Below are positions 1-8,411 of a stretch of 64,000 bases of DNA, piece by piece. The position numbers were made by a program, and so were the translations under genes. Under the pieces are notes generated by a model, which did not search any database, was not told the origin of the DNA, and saw only the letters and a list, made by a program, of their open reading frames with translations. Numbering within the stretch: position 1 is the stretch's first letter; each line of letters starts with the position of its first letter. Origin of the DNA: Poseidonocella sp. HB161398 (GTDB lineage Bacteria; Pseudomonadota; Alphaproteobacteria; Rhodobacterales; Rhodobacteraceae); the NCBI RefSeq assembly GCF_005870025.1, contig NZ_VATA01000015.1:1-64000 (forward strand). The letters run 5' to 3'.

Positions 1-166
1 GACCGGGACGTTCCCCCTAGAAGAGCGGCGACGGCCATCGGCCGATACCCTCAAGCTGTGACCGGATGCCAAGAATGACCTTTCTCCGCCTTGGGATCAT
101 CTGCTGCTTTGCCGGTTCGTTGCCGGGGGGTGGCTGGGCCTTGCTGGCACGCCGTGCGCACCCGGC
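1..166. other. Left edge, no gene supported
   Basis: This is the 3' flank of the small leftward gene that ends at 167. A short rightward frame of about 55 codons starts at 66 and runs into the 3' end of that gene on the opposite strand. It has no ribosome site or family resemblance that I can see, so I do not call it. Confidence 0.4.
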
Positions 167-523
167 TCAGGGACGCGCCTCGAACAGCAGCTCGCAGCCG
201 GGGAACGGGTCCGATGCTTCGGGATCGTAGTCGAGCCGCGTGATGTCCGGGCGGATCCAGTGGCGCTTGAACGCGCGGTGCACCTCGTCCACCGACAGCG
301 CCGAGGCCGCCATGGCGCGGGCGGCCTGCTCCGGATCGGTGTGGTCCATGACCCCGACGAGGCAGAGCGGATCGCCGGGACAGAGATGCCAGGCCTCGTG
401 CCGGACCCCCTCGCGGCGCAGCGACTCCGCCACCTCGTCCATATGCGCCAGCATGTAGCCGGCCCAGCGGCGGATCTCGGCTTCCCCGCAGGAGAGCGGA
501 ATTCTGACGGCACGGTATCCCAT
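167..523 (-). CDS. Small DUF6176-like protein of unknown function
   Basis: The protein is 118 residues if translation starts at the ATG at 523 (MGYRAVRIPL). A longer frame extends upstream, but its extra residues are low-complexity and look like shadow sequence. The pattern of an N-terminal beta strand, a long helix with ETL/ESL-like spacing (MDEVAESLRREGVRHEAWHL) and a late VDEVHRAFKRHWI segment resembles the DUF6176 family of small ferredoxin-like-fold proteins. No catalytic residues are evident. It has no signal peptide and no co-directional neighbour. No strong Shine-Dalgarno sequence precedes either start. Family assignment is from memory of the pattern, so only moderate. Confidence 0.55.
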   Translation of the reverse strand: MGYRAVRIPLSCGEAEIRRWAGYMLAHMDEVAESLRREGVRHEAWHLCPGDPLCLVGVMDHTDPEQAARAMAASALSVDEVHRAFKRHWIRPDITRLDYDPEASDPFPGCELLFEARP

Positions 524-1167
524 GGCCGCATGCTTCGGCCAAAGTGCCGACCGCGGCAAGACGTCTTTCGCGGAACTTGCGGGCGGTGACGGCGTGGCGG
601 CAGTCGGAGGCGCGCCGGAGAGCGGCCAATTTCCGGGCGGCGGGGTGTCCGCTTTCCGCGGCGCGCGTTCCGGCGCCGCCAGGACAGAGCGGGCATCCGA
701 GATGTCTCACCTTTGCGGCCAAAGGCGACGCGGCGTTGCAGGAAATCGCCCTTCCATCCGCCACAGGGTGGCGAAGCCTGTGCGCAGGATCGCCGAGATG
801 ATCGGTCCGCCATCCGTCCGAGCCCTGACGGGGCTCGCCGGAGCCGGACGAAATGGCGACCGAAGATGCGCAACGGTCGTCAAGCGCCTAGTCCAGTGCC
901 ATCCGCCCGATGATCGCGCTGGGAACCGGGCGGTCGCGCCGCCGCCTTCCCTCCCGGGCTTCACGGCAAGAGCAGAGGCACGGGATCTCTTGGTTCAGCA
1001 AATCGTCGCCGGAGCAGCCTCGCGACCTGACGCGGACGGCTTCGCGTCTAATATGTACATATATGTCTGGAAAATGGCCTTCGATGTCCATTTCCCTTGC
1101 GGCGATCCGGGGGAGCCCCTAGGCTCCGGCCCCGGATCCGCTGCATCACGACGGAAGGAATGCCCAG
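524..1167. other. 644-base intergenic region with an AT-rich operator-like site
   Basis: Open frames cross this region but have arginine-rich, shadow-like composition and no recognisable domain. It must hold the promoter of the reductase gene at 1168. The only striking element is an AT-rich island around 1047-1076 with a perfect 12-base palindrome, listed separately. A short hairpin (GAGCCC/GGGCTC) at 820-836 has no T-run. Confidence 0.5.
1051..1062. promoter_or_regulatory. Perfect palindrome ATATGTACATAT, candidate operator
   Basis: A 12-base perfect inverted repeat lies in the only AT-rich patch of the 524-1167 region, 105 bases before the reductase start at 1168. Its form (ATGT/ACAT half-sites) is typical of GntR-class dimer operators. 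No GntR gene is adjacent, so the cognate regulator is unknown. No convincing -35/-10 pair could be fixed beside it. Confidence 0.45.
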
Positions 1168-1959
1168 ATGTCCGACCCGCTCATCGCCCTTGCCGGGGCC
1201 TCCGGCTGGCTCGGCCGTGCCATCGGTCCCGCCCTTCTGCGCCAGGGGATCGCCGCGCCGGAGCGGCTGGTCTGCGTCAACCGCTCCGGCCCCGCGCCCG
1301 CCTATGGCGACTGGCCGGGGCTGAGCTGGCAGGCCGGCCTGCCCGCCGGTGCGGACGTAGTCATCCTCTCGGTCCGGCCGCAGGATTTCCGCGACGGCGC
1401 GTGGGACTGTCCGGGGGCGCTGGTGATCTCGCTGATGGCGGGCGTTCCGGCGGAGGAGATTGCGCGGCGCACCGGCTCGGCGCGGATCGTGCGGGCCATG
1501 CCGAATGCCGCGGTGGAGATCGGCCGCAGCTACGCGCCCTGGACCGCCAGCGCGGCGGTGACGGCGGAGGACCGGGCGATGGCGGCGCGGATCCTCGGGG
1601 CCACGGGCGGCCAGGACGAGATCGAAAGCGAGGCGCAGCTTGACGTGCTGACCGCGCTCGCGGGCTCCGGCCCGGCCTGGAGCGCGCTTCTGGCGAACGC
1701 GCTGAGCACGGCGGCGCTGCAGGCCGGGCTGCCCGAGCGGATCGCGCATCGCGCGGCCGAGGCGGTGGTCTGCGATGCGTCCCAGATGCTGGCGGGCGAT
1801 ATCGGCCAGGCCGGCGCGCTGGTGCAGGAATTCATCGACTATGCCGGAACGACGGCGGCGGCCATGCAGGCCGCGCGCGGGGCCGGGTTCGACGACGCCG
1901 TGAAGGAGGCGCTCGACGCGGCAACGGCGAAGGCGCGGGAGATGTCCCGCGCCTCCTGA
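1168..1959 (+). CDS. Pyrroline-5-carboxylate reductase family protein
   Basis: At 263 residues this matches the usual length of ProC-type reductases, which reduce a cyclic imine (P5C to proline) with NAD(P)H in the cytoplasm. The N-terminus has a Rossmann segment (ALAGASGWLGRAI, residues 7-19). The dimerisation and substrate domain carries TALAGSGPAW near residue 165, matching the family signature TGLSGSGPAY apart from Trp for Tyr. The glycine motif is GASGWLG rather than the common GGGNM, so this may be a paralogue acting on another imine, for example piperideine-carboxylate, given the lysine genes just downstream. It converges on amaB with a 3-base gap. AGGAATG-rich sequence upstream of ATG 1168 can serve as the ribosome site. 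Confidence 0.82.
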   Translation: MSDPLIALAGASGWLGRAIGPALLRQGIAAPERLVCVNRSGPAPAYGDWPGLSWQAGLPAGADVVILSVRPQDFRDGAWDCPGALVISLMAGVPAEEIARRTGSARIVRAMPNAAVEIGRSYAPWTASAAVTAEDRAMAARILGATGGQDEIESEAQLDVLTALAGSGPAWSALLANALSTAALQAGLPERIAHRAAEAVVCDASQMLAGDIGQAGALVQEFIDYAGTTAAAMQAARGAGFDDAVKEALDAATAKAREMSRAS

Positions 1960-1962
1960 GGG

Positions 1963-3486
1963 TCAGTCGATGTCGAAGACCACGCCCTGCGCCAGCGGCA
2001 GTTCGCTGGAGTAGTTGATCGTGTTGGTGGCGCGGCGCATATAGGCGCGCCAGGCGTCCGAGCCGGACTCGCGCCCGCCGCCGGTTTCCTTCTCGCCGCC
2101 GAAGGCCCCGCCGATCTCGGCGCCCGAGGTGCCGATATTGACGTTGGCGATGCCGCAATCCGAGCCGCGGGCCGACAGGAACGTCTCCATCTCGCGCAGG
2201 TCGGTGGTGAAGATCGACGAGCTGAGCCCGCCGCCCACCGCATTGTGCATCTCGATCGCATCGTCGAGATCGGCGTATTTCATCACGTAGAGGATCGGCG
2301 CGAAGGTCTCGCGCAGCACCGGGCCGTCATGGACCGGCATCTCGACGATCGCGGGCTTCACGTAGTAGGAGCTGTCCGGCCCCACCGCCTCGCGGCCGCC
2401 CTCATGGACGATCCCGCCCAGGGCGGCGGCTTCTTCCAGCGCCTTGGCCATTCCGTCGAAGGCGGCTTTGTCGATCAGCGGGCCGACCAGCGCCGAGGTC
2501 TCCAGCGGGTTGCCGACGGTGACCGAGGAATAGGCCTTCTTCAGCGCGGGCACGATCTGGTCGTAGACGCTTTCATGCACGAAGAGGCGGCGCATGGTGG
2601 TGCAGCGCTGGCCCGCGGTGCCCATCGCGCCGAAGGCGATGGCGCGCAGGGCCATGTCCATGTCGGCCGAGGGGCAGACGATGCCCGCATTGTTGCCGCC
2701 GAGCTCCAGGATGCAGCGGCCGAAGCGCGCGGCGACCTTCGGGCCGACGATCCGGCCCATCCGGGTCGAGCCGGTGGCGGAGATCAGCGCGACCTTGTCG
2801 CTCTCGACCAGCACCTCGCCCAGCTCCGGGCCGCCGACCAGCACCTGGCTCAGTCCCTCGGGCGCCTCTGCGCCGAAGCGCGCGATGGCGCGGTCCAGCA
2901 CCGCCTGGCAGGCCAGCGCGGTCAGCGGGGTCTTCTCGGAGGGCTTCCAGATCACCGGATCGCCGCAGACCAGCGCCAGCGCCGAGTTCCAGCACCAGGG
3001 CGCGCAGGGGAAGTTGAAGGCGGTGATGATGCCGACGACGCCCAGCGGGTGCCAGGTCTCCATCATGCGGTGGCCGGGGCGCTCGGTGGCGATGGTCAGG
3101 CCGTAGAGCTGGCGCGACAGGCCGACGGCGAAATCGCAGATGTCGATCATCTCCTGCACTTCGCCCAGGCCTTCGGAAGGCGACTTGCCGGCCTCGATCG
3201 ACACCATGCGGCCGAGGTCCTCCTTGGCCTTGCGCAGCTCCTCGGCATAGAGCCGCACCAGCTCGCCGCGGCGCGGCGCGGGCACCATGCGCCACTTGCG
3301 GAAGGCGTCCTGGGCCTTGGCGACCATCGCGGCGGCCTCGTCGGCGGAATGCGTGGCCAGGGTCGCGACCGGCTCGCCGGTGACCGGCGAGATCACCGCC
3401 ATGCCGCCCTGGGCGTCCAGCGCCGCGGCGACGCCGCAGGCCTCCATGGTCTCGCGGGTGACGGTCGAGAGGGGTTTCGTCAGCAT
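1963..3486 (-). CDS. amaB: L-aminoadipate-semialdehyde dehydrogenase (ALDH7 family)
   Basis: The 507-residue protein oxidises alpha-aminoadipate semialdehyde to 2-aminoadipate with NAD+ in lysine degradation. Catalytic Glu261 lies in LELGGNN and catalytic Cys295 in GTAGQRCTT. The C-terminal block GSDCGIANVNIGTSGAE, the following GGAFGGEK and the GGGRESGSDAW stretch are diagnostic of the ALDH7/antiquitin-AmaB group rather than of general betaine or succinate-semialdehyde dehydrogenases. I chose the ATG at 3486 (MLTKPLSTVTRETM) because AAGGAC precedes it. The open frame continues upstream only as shadow. It lies 25 bases after hglS in the same direction, so the two form an operon of consecutive lysine-pathway enzymes. 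Confidence 0.9.
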   Translation of the reverse strand: MLTKPLSTVTRETMEACGVAAALDAQGGMAVISPVTGEPVATLATHSADEAAAMVAKAQDAFRKWRMVPAPRRGELVRLYAEELRKAKEDLGRMVSIEAGKSPSEGLGEVQEMIDICDFAVGLSRQLYGLTIATERPGHRMMETWHPLGVVGIITAFNFPCAPWCWNSALALVCGDPVIWKPSEKTPLTALACQAVLDRAIARFGAEAPEGLSQVLVGGPELGEVLVESDKVALISATGSTRMGRIVGPKVAARFGRCILELGGNNAGIVCPSADMDMALRAIAFGAMGTAGQRCTTMRRLFVHESVYDQIVPALKKAYSSVTVGNPLETSALVGPLIDKAAFDGMAKALEEAAALGGIVHEGGREAVGPDSSYYVKPAIVEMPVHDGPVLRETFAPILYVMKYADLDDAIEMHNAVGGGLSSSIFTTDLREMETFLSARGSDCGIANVNIGTSGAEIGGAFGGEKETGGGRESGSDAWRAYMRRATNTINYSSELPLAQGVVFDID

Positions 3487-3511
3487 GGTCAGGTCCTTGT
3501 TCCTAAGGGGG

Positions 3512-4897
3512 TCAGGCCGCGGCCCGGGCCAGGTCGGCGCGGGCGCGGGCCAGCGAGGCGGCTTCCGCCTCGGCATAGAGCTGGTGAAGATCGGTGACCG
3601 GCGCGCCGAGATCGGCCTCGAACCGCGCGCGGTTGGGCGTGGCGGCAAAGCCCTGCCCGGCCTCGTCGCCCAGATTGGACTGGAAGATCCCCGCGGCCGA
3701 GACCGGCAGGAAATCCTCGTAGACGATCGGGTCGGCGCGCAGGTAGCCGGCCGCGACCAGATCGGCGGCGCTGGCCGTCAGGTCGGCCCCGTCTGCGGCC
3801 TTCTCCGTGGGGCTGTAGCGGAAATAGCCGTAGCCGCCGGTGCGCAGCGCCTCGGCATCGTCGGGGAACTCGGCAAAGGCCGCTTCCAGCGCCGCCACGT
3901 ACTCCGCCGCGTTCGAGCCGTCGGGCTTCGGCGTGACCGTCGCGCGGGTCTCCGCCAGCAGCCGGTCATAGAGCGCCTGCCCCTTCGGCGTCAGCGCCAG
4001 GCCGCGCTGCTCGATCTCGCCGAAGCGCGCGGTGTGGCTGCCCGGCGCATTGGTGCCGTCGGAGCGGAAGTCGACCGCCTCCTCCAGCGCCTTGAACGAG
4101 GTCTGGCGCAGCAGGATCGGCACCTTGCGGGCCGGCGGGCCCTCGATCACCGCCTTGGGCGCGATCCCCTCGGCGGGCATCCGCGCCTGCACCGTGTCGA
4201 TATCGAGCGTGCGCGGCGTCAGGTGGTTGATATGCGGGCCCTTGAAGCTGACCACGTCGGCGACCAGCCGGTGCGCGTCATGCAACCGGCGGTAGAGCCC
4301 GGCGGTGACATTGGCCTCTGCATGCCAGCGGAAGGTCTCCAGCGCCTCGGCGACGAAGGCCGCGGCATCGGCCTCGCCCAGCCCGCCCTCTGCCTCGGCC
4401 CTGGCGATCAGCGCCAGGCAGCCTCGGGTGAAGATCTGCCGCGCGGCCAGCACCGCCTCGGCCTCGGCGCGCAGGGCGGCATCGGCGATCAGGTCGAGCC
4501 TGAGGAGCGAGGTGAAGACCCGGAACGGGTTCTTCGCCAGCGCGGCCGGATCAACCGGGCGGAAGGCGGTGGAATGGACCGGCACGCCCGCGACCGAGAG
4601 GTCGTAATAGCCGACCGGCACCATCCCCATCACCGCGAAAAGCCGCCGCATGGTGGCCAGCTCATCTGCCGTGCCGAGCCGGATCGCGCCATGGCGCTCC
4701 TCGCTGATCCGCTCGTATTCGCCGAGGGCATCCAGACGCGCCTTCTCGGCGGGGTCCGCCGACAGCGTTTCGGCATTCACGGCCTCGACCAGCTCGGTCA
4801 GCGTGCCATAGGCGGGCACCTCGGCGCGGTACATGCCCGACATGGCGCGGGCGAAGCGGGCCCGGATCTCGTCGGGCGAAACGGGGGAAAGGGTCAT
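3512..4897 (-). CDS. hglS: 2-oxoadipate dioxygenase/decarboxylase HglS (DUF1338)
   Basis: HglS enzymes convert 2-oxoadipate, O2 and Fe(II) to D-2-hydroxyglutarate and CO2 in bacterial lysine catabolism. The 461-residue product has the family length and the conserved block GPHINHLTPRTLDID near residues 217-231. It also has an earlier His in SEERHGAIRLGT near residue 68. With a later Glu these are the expected metal ligands of this VOC-like fold. The start is the ATG at 4897 (MTLSPVSPDEIRARF). It is first in the hglS-amaB operon and divergent from a LysR gene 159 bases away. The D-2-hydroxyglutarate formed needs an FAD dehydrogenase, and two candidates lie nearby (6063-7481 and 14597-16012). 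Confidence 0.9.
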   Translation of the reverse strand: MTLSPVSPDEIRARFARAMSGMYRAEVPAYGTLTELVEAVNAETLSADPAEKARLDALGEYERISEERHGAIRLGTADELATMRRLFAVMGMVPVGYYDLSVAGVPVHSTAFRPVDPAALAKNPFRVFTSLLRLDLIADAALRAEAEAVLAARQIFTRGCLALIARAEAEGGLGEADAAAFVAEALETFRWHAEANVTAGLYRRLHDAHRLVADVVSFKGPHINHLTPRTLDIDTVQARMPAEGIAPKAVIEGPPARKVPILLRQTSFKALEEAVDFRSDGTNAPGSHTARFGEIEQRGLALTPKGQALYDRLLAETRATVTPKPDGSNAAEYVAALEAAFAEFPDDAEALRTGGYGYFRYSPTEKAADGADLTASAADLVAAGYLRADPIVYEDFLPVSAAGIFQSNLGDEAGQGFAATPNRARFEADLGAPVTDLHQLYAEAEAASLARARADLARAAA

Positions 4898-5056
4898 GGC
4901 GGTCCTGCGGTCCTCTGCCGGTTGGCCTGATCCTAGCGCTGCCCGGGCCCCGCGCACCAACGATGTTTGCAACTCGACCCATTCCCGATTGTCATGGTCC
5001 AGGCAAAATGCCATGCCGGGTTAACATGCCCTGCCCGACCGGAAAGGATCCCGCCC
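4898..5056. promoter_or_regulatory. Divergent promoter region between hglS and a LysR gene
   Basis: This 159-base gap must hold promoters in both directions. It contains GGCA-AAA-TGCC at 5002-5012 and, just before the LysR gene, the ribosome site GGAAAGGA at 5041-5048. LysR-type regulators usually bind such divergent gaps. I cannot fix a particular operator with confidence. Confidence 0.4.
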
Positions 5057-5959
5057 ATGGTGCTGGAGCGCCGCCACCTGCCCGACCTGAAGCTCCTGCA
5101 GACCTTCGAATGCGCCGCGCGGCACCGCAATTTCACCCGCGCCGGCGAAGAGCTCAGCCTGACCCAGAGCGCCGTCAGCCGCCAGATCCGCGAGCTCGAG
5201 GCGCAGCTCGGCCGGACGCTCTTCGAGCGGATCCGCGGCCGCGTCGTGCCCACCCCCTCGGGCGAGGTGCTGCGCGGCCAGGCGGCGCGGCTCCTGCAGC
5301 TCGCCGAGTCGACCCTGCGCCATGCCAGCGCCGAGCCCGAGCCCGGGCGGATGCTGCGGCTGAACGCGCCGGCGACCTTCGCGACGCGCTGGCTGATGCC
5401 GCGGCTGGCGGGGTTCCTCGGCGAGCGTCCGGGGCTGCGCATCGACCTCTCCACGCGCGGGGGCGTCTTCGACATGGGCGATGCCGGCTGCGATCTGGCG
5501 GTGCATTTCGGCCATCCGGTCTGGCCCGGCGGGCGCTGCACATATCTGTGCAGCGAGGTGGTGCTGCCGGTCGCCGGGGGCGCGCTGGCGCGGACCGCGC
5601 TGCGCGGCCCGGCCGATCTGGCCGAGGCGCCGAAGCTCCATGTCGGCGAGCGCCCCGATCTCTGGCCCGGCTGGTTCGCCCGCGCCGATGTCGAGCCCGC
5701 CCATCCGCGCGAGGGCCACTGGTTCGACCAGTTCGCCCCGGCGATCGAGGCGGCCCGCGCCGGGCTCGGCCATGCGCTGCTGCCGCGCTACCTGATCGAG
5801 GAGGAGCTCGCCCAGGGCGCGCTCTCGGTGATGCTCGACATGCCGATGGCCACCGAGATGGCCTATTACATCGTCGCCCCCGAGGGCCGGCCCGAGGCCG
5901 GGGCCGAGCTGCGCCAGTGGCTGCTCTCGCAGGTCAGCTTCCGGCCGCTGGCGCGCTGA
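5057..5959 (+). CDS. LysR-family transcriptional regulator (GcvA-like)
   Basis: This 300-residue protein has an N-terminal winged helix-turn-helix at about residues 8-67 (LLQTFECAARHRNFTRAGEE, then LTQSAVSRQIRELEAQLG), a linker helix, and a C-terminal periplasmic-binding-like effector domain. The TFATRWLMPRLAGF stretch is typical of the GcvA/AmpR subgroup. I chose ATG 5057 because GGAAAGGA lies 9 bases upstream and the HTH then begins at the usual distance. Frames starting further upstream would run into the divergent promoter. Divergence from hglS-amaB makes those genes its likely target, with a lysine-pathway intermediate as effector. That is an inference from position. Confidence 0.88.
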   Translation: MVLERRHLPDLKLLQTFECAARHRNFTRAGEELSLTQSAVSRQIRELEAQLGRTLFERIRGRVVPTPSGEVLRGQAARLLQLAESTLRHASAEPEPGRMLRLNAPATFATRWLMPRLAGFLGERPGLRIDLSTRGGVFDMGDAGCDLAVHFGHPVWPGGRCTYLCSEVVLPVAGGALARTALRGPADLAEAPKLHVGERPDLWPGWFARADVEPAHPREGHWFDQFAPAIEAARAGLGHALLPRYLIEEELAQGALSVMLDMPMATEMAYYIVAPEGRPEAGAELRQWLLSQVSFRPLAR

Positions 5960-6062
5960 CCCGGCCTGCCGCCCCGCGGACCGCCGCGGCGCCCGCGCTG
6001 GCCCGATCCGGCGGCGTGCGGGCCTCCGGGCGCGCGGGTCGCCGAGTCGGGCCTTCTGTCGC

Positions 6063-7481
6063 TCAGGGCAGCAGCACGCCCGGGTTCATCAGCCCTCGCG
6101 GGTCGAACCCGGCCTTGACCGCTTTCAGCAGCTCCAGCCGCACCGGATCGACCAGCCGCCGCATCTCCGAGGTCAGCTTGCGCCCCACCCCGTGCTCGGC
6201 CGAGAAGCTGCCGCCATGGCGGATCACCACGTCGTGGATCGCCTCCTCGACCTCGATCTCCCGGGCCAGCGGATCGGCATGGCGGTCCCAGGCCTCGCGC
6301 GGGAACATCGCGATGTAATGGACATTGCCGTCGCCGATATGGGCGGTGATGGCGCGTTCCGCCTCGGGGAAGCGCGAGGCCAGCACCGCATCGGCCTCGG
6401 CAATGAACTGCGCGATCCGGCCCGGCCGCACCGAGGTGTCCATCACCACGCCCACGCCCTCGCGGGCATTGGCCTCGGTGACCGAATGGCGGAAATGCCA
6501 GATCTCCTCGCCCTGCCCCTCGTTCTGGGCAATCACCGCGTCCGCGATCAGCCCGTCTTCGAAGGCGGCCTCCAGCGTCGCTTCCAGCAGCTCCTGCATG
6601 CCGGCGCCCGCGCGCGCGGAGGCCAGCTCGACCAGCAGCGACCAGGTCGGGATCTCGCCGAAGGGCATCCGCGTGCCGGGAATGTGGCGCACCACGTAGG
6701 AGACCTGCGCGCGGTCGAGAAGCTCCACCGCCTCCAGCACGTCGCCCGCCGCATCGCGCAGCCGCTGCGCCAGCGCCAGCCCCGCCTCGACCGTTTCGAC
6801 CGCCAGCCAGGCATGGGCGCGGTCCTGCATCTTCGGGCTCAGCCGCAGCGTCGCCGCCGTCACCAGTCCCAGCGTGCCCTCCGCGCCCGCCACCAGATGG
6901 CGCAGCGGATAGCCGCGATTGTCCTTCGGCAGCGCCGCCAGGTCGTCGAGCACCCGGCCGTCGGCCAGCACCAGCTCCACCCCGGCCACAAGGTCGCGCA
7001 TCGCGCCGTAGCGCAGCACGCCGGTCCCGCCGGCATTCGTCGAGATCAGCCCGCCGATCTGCGCCGTGCCCTCGCTGCCCAGATGCAGCGGGAACTGCAT
7101 GCCCTCGGCCGCCGCCAGGTCATGCACCTCCGACAGCGTCAGCCCGGCCTCGACGGTCAGCAGCCCCGAGGCGCGGTCGAAGCCGCGGACGGCGCGCATC
7201 CGCGACATCGCCACGACCAGCCCGTCCTCGGGCACCGCGCCGTAGCACAGCCCGGTATTGCCGCCCTGGGGAAAGACCGGCAGGCCGCGTGCCGTCGCCG
7301 CGCGCACGGCGGCGGCGGCTTCGGCGGTGGAGGCGGGCAGTGCCACCGCCTCCGCGCGGCCGGTCCGGCGGCCGCGGAAATCGGTCAGCCAGGGCGCCAT
7401 TCCGGCGCCCGTCCGCACCCCCTTCGGCCCGAGCTGGCCGAGGAGGTCGTCAGAGAGGCTGCGCTCCAGCACGCCGGTCAT
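6063..7481 (-). CDS. FAD-linked D-2-hydroxyacid dehydrogenase (D2HGDH/GlcD type)
   Basis: This 472-residue flavoenzyme of the VAO/PCMH superfamily oxidises D-2-hydroxy acids to 2-oxo acids. The FAD-binding loop is FPQGGNTGLCYG (about residues 74-85), with QIGGLISTNAGGTG further on. The C-terminal cap has the metal/substrate motif HIGDGNVHY (near residue 380) and SAEHGVG (near 427), as in D-2-hydroxyglutarate and D-lactate dehydrogenases. ATG 7481 overlaps the TGA of the upstream aldolase gene as ATGA, so the two are translationally coupled. It is last in the operon dctPQM-aldolase-dehydrogenase. It could serve this operon's unknown hydroxy acid, or oxidise the D-2-hydroxyglutarate made by HglS nearby. 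A paralogue lies at 14597-16012. Confidence 0.88.
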   Translation of the reverse strand: MTGVLERSLSDDLLGQLGPKGVRTGAGMAPWLTDFRGRRTGRAEAVALPASTAEAAAAVRAATARGLPVFPQGGNTGLCYGAVPEDGLVVAMSRMRAVRGFDRASGLLTVEAGLTLSEVHDLAAAEGMQFPLHLGSEGTAQIGGLISTNAGGTGVLRYGAMRDLVAGVELVLADGRVLDDLAALPKDNRGYPLRHLVAGAEGTLGLVTAATLRLSPKMQDRAHAWLAVETVEAGLALAQRLRDAAGDVLEAVELLDRAQVSYVVRHIPGTRMPFGEIPTWSLLVELASARAGAGMQELLEATLEAAFEDGLIADAVIAQNEGQGEEIWHFRHSVTEANAREGVGVVMDTSVRPGRIAQFIAEADAVLASRFPEAERAITAHIGDGNVHYIAMFPREAWDRHADPLAREIEVEEAIHDVVIRHGGSFSAEHGVGRKLTSEMRRLVDPVRLELLKAVKAGFDPRGLMNPGVLLP

Positions 7482-8380
7482 GCCGCGGCGCGGTCCGCCG
7501 CGCCGAAGTCCGCGAAGGCCGCCTCGAGCGCCTCGAGCGTCTCCGCCGAGGGCGCGGTCAGCGGCAGCCGCACCGGGCCGGCCGCGATGCCGCATTTCTC
7601 CATGTAGACCTTCAGCGGCCCCGGATTTGTCTCGCGGAAGACCGAGGAGATCACCGGGCCGAGCGCGTTCGACAGCTTCACCGCCGCCTTCAGCTCGCCG
7701 AATTTCGCCAGTTCGAAGACCTTCAGCCAGTGGCCGGGATACATGTTCGCCGTCGCCAGCACGCCGCCGGTCGCGCCAAGCGCGACATGGGTGGCGAAAA
7801 GCGGCTCCTCGCCGGAGAGGATCGCCATCTTGTCGCCCGCCAGATCGACCGCCCGGATGAATTCCGGCAGGTCGTAGGAAGAGTACTTCATGCCGATGAT
7901 CGCGCCTTCCTCGGCCAGCGTGGCGAGGGTCTCGGCCTTGAAGGCGACGCCGGTGCGGCGCGGGATCTCGTAGGCCATGACGGGCAGGTCGACCTTGCCG
8001 CGATAGGCGCGGAAATAGTCGATCATGCCCTCCTGCGGGCCCGGCGCGTAATAGGGGGTGACCAGCATGACGCCCGCCGCGCCCTCGCGGGCGAAGTCGG
8101 TGCCCGCCTCGACGGCATCCTCGAAGCCGGTGGCCAGCACGCCCGGCATCACCGGACGGCCATCCGCGGCCTCGACGCAGCTGGCGACGATGGCGGCGCG
8201 TTCGGCACGCGACAGTGCCGGGTACTCGCCGGTGCCGCCGATCGGCACCACGCCCGAGGCGCCGGCCTCGATCTGCAGGCGGACGAGGGCCTTCAGCGCG
8301 CCGTGATCCACCGCGCCGCCGGCGTCGAAGGGAGTGACGATGGCCGTGAAGAGCCCGTTGAGATCGTCCTTGGTCAGCAT
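7478..8380 (-). CDS. DapA-family class I aldolase/synthase, copy 1
   Basis: The 300-residue TIM-barrel protein of the DHDPS/NAL superfamily uses a Schiff-base lysine, here Lys162 in IIGMKYSS. Other family landmarks are GGTGE (near residue 48), VTPYY (near 108) and YEIPRRTG (near 136). True DapA proteins have GTTGE. The Gly replacement and the catabolic setting suggest a pyruvate-forming aldolase of a 4-hydroxy-2-oxo acid rather than lysine biosynthesis. It starts 31 bases after dctM and is ATGA-coupled to the FAD dehydrogenase. The substrate cannot be read from sequence. Confidence 0.85.
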   Translation of the reverse strand: MLTKDDLNGLFTAIVTPFDAGGAVDHGALKALVRLQIEAGASGVVPIGGTGEYPALSRAERAAIVASCVEAADGRPVMPGVLATGFEDAVEAGTDFAREGAAGVMLVTPYYAPGPQEGMIDYFRAYRGKVDLPVMAYEIPRRTGVAFKAETLATLAEEGAIIGMKYSSYDLPEFIRAVDLAGDKMAILSGEEPLFATHVALGATGGVLATANMYPGHWLKVFELAKFGELKAAVKLSNALGPVISSVFRETNPGPLKVYMEKCGIAAGPVRLPLTAPSAETLEALEAAFADFGAADRAAA

Positions 8381-8411
8381 GGGAAGTGTCCTTGAAGTGT
8401 CAGATGCGGCG

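Noticed and set aside
66-233. A 55-codon rightward frame with a hydrophobic start
   Set aside because: It overlaps the end of the DUF6176-like gene and has no ribosome site. Too little to support a peptide gene.
820-836. Hairpin GAGCCC/GGGCTC as a terminator
   Set aside because: It has a short stem, no T-run and no gene ending just before it on either strand.
522-1643. A rightward frame of 373 codons covering the 524-1167 gap
   Set aside because: It continues out of frame through the reductase gene and is arginine- and glycine-rich. I see no start signal or domain.
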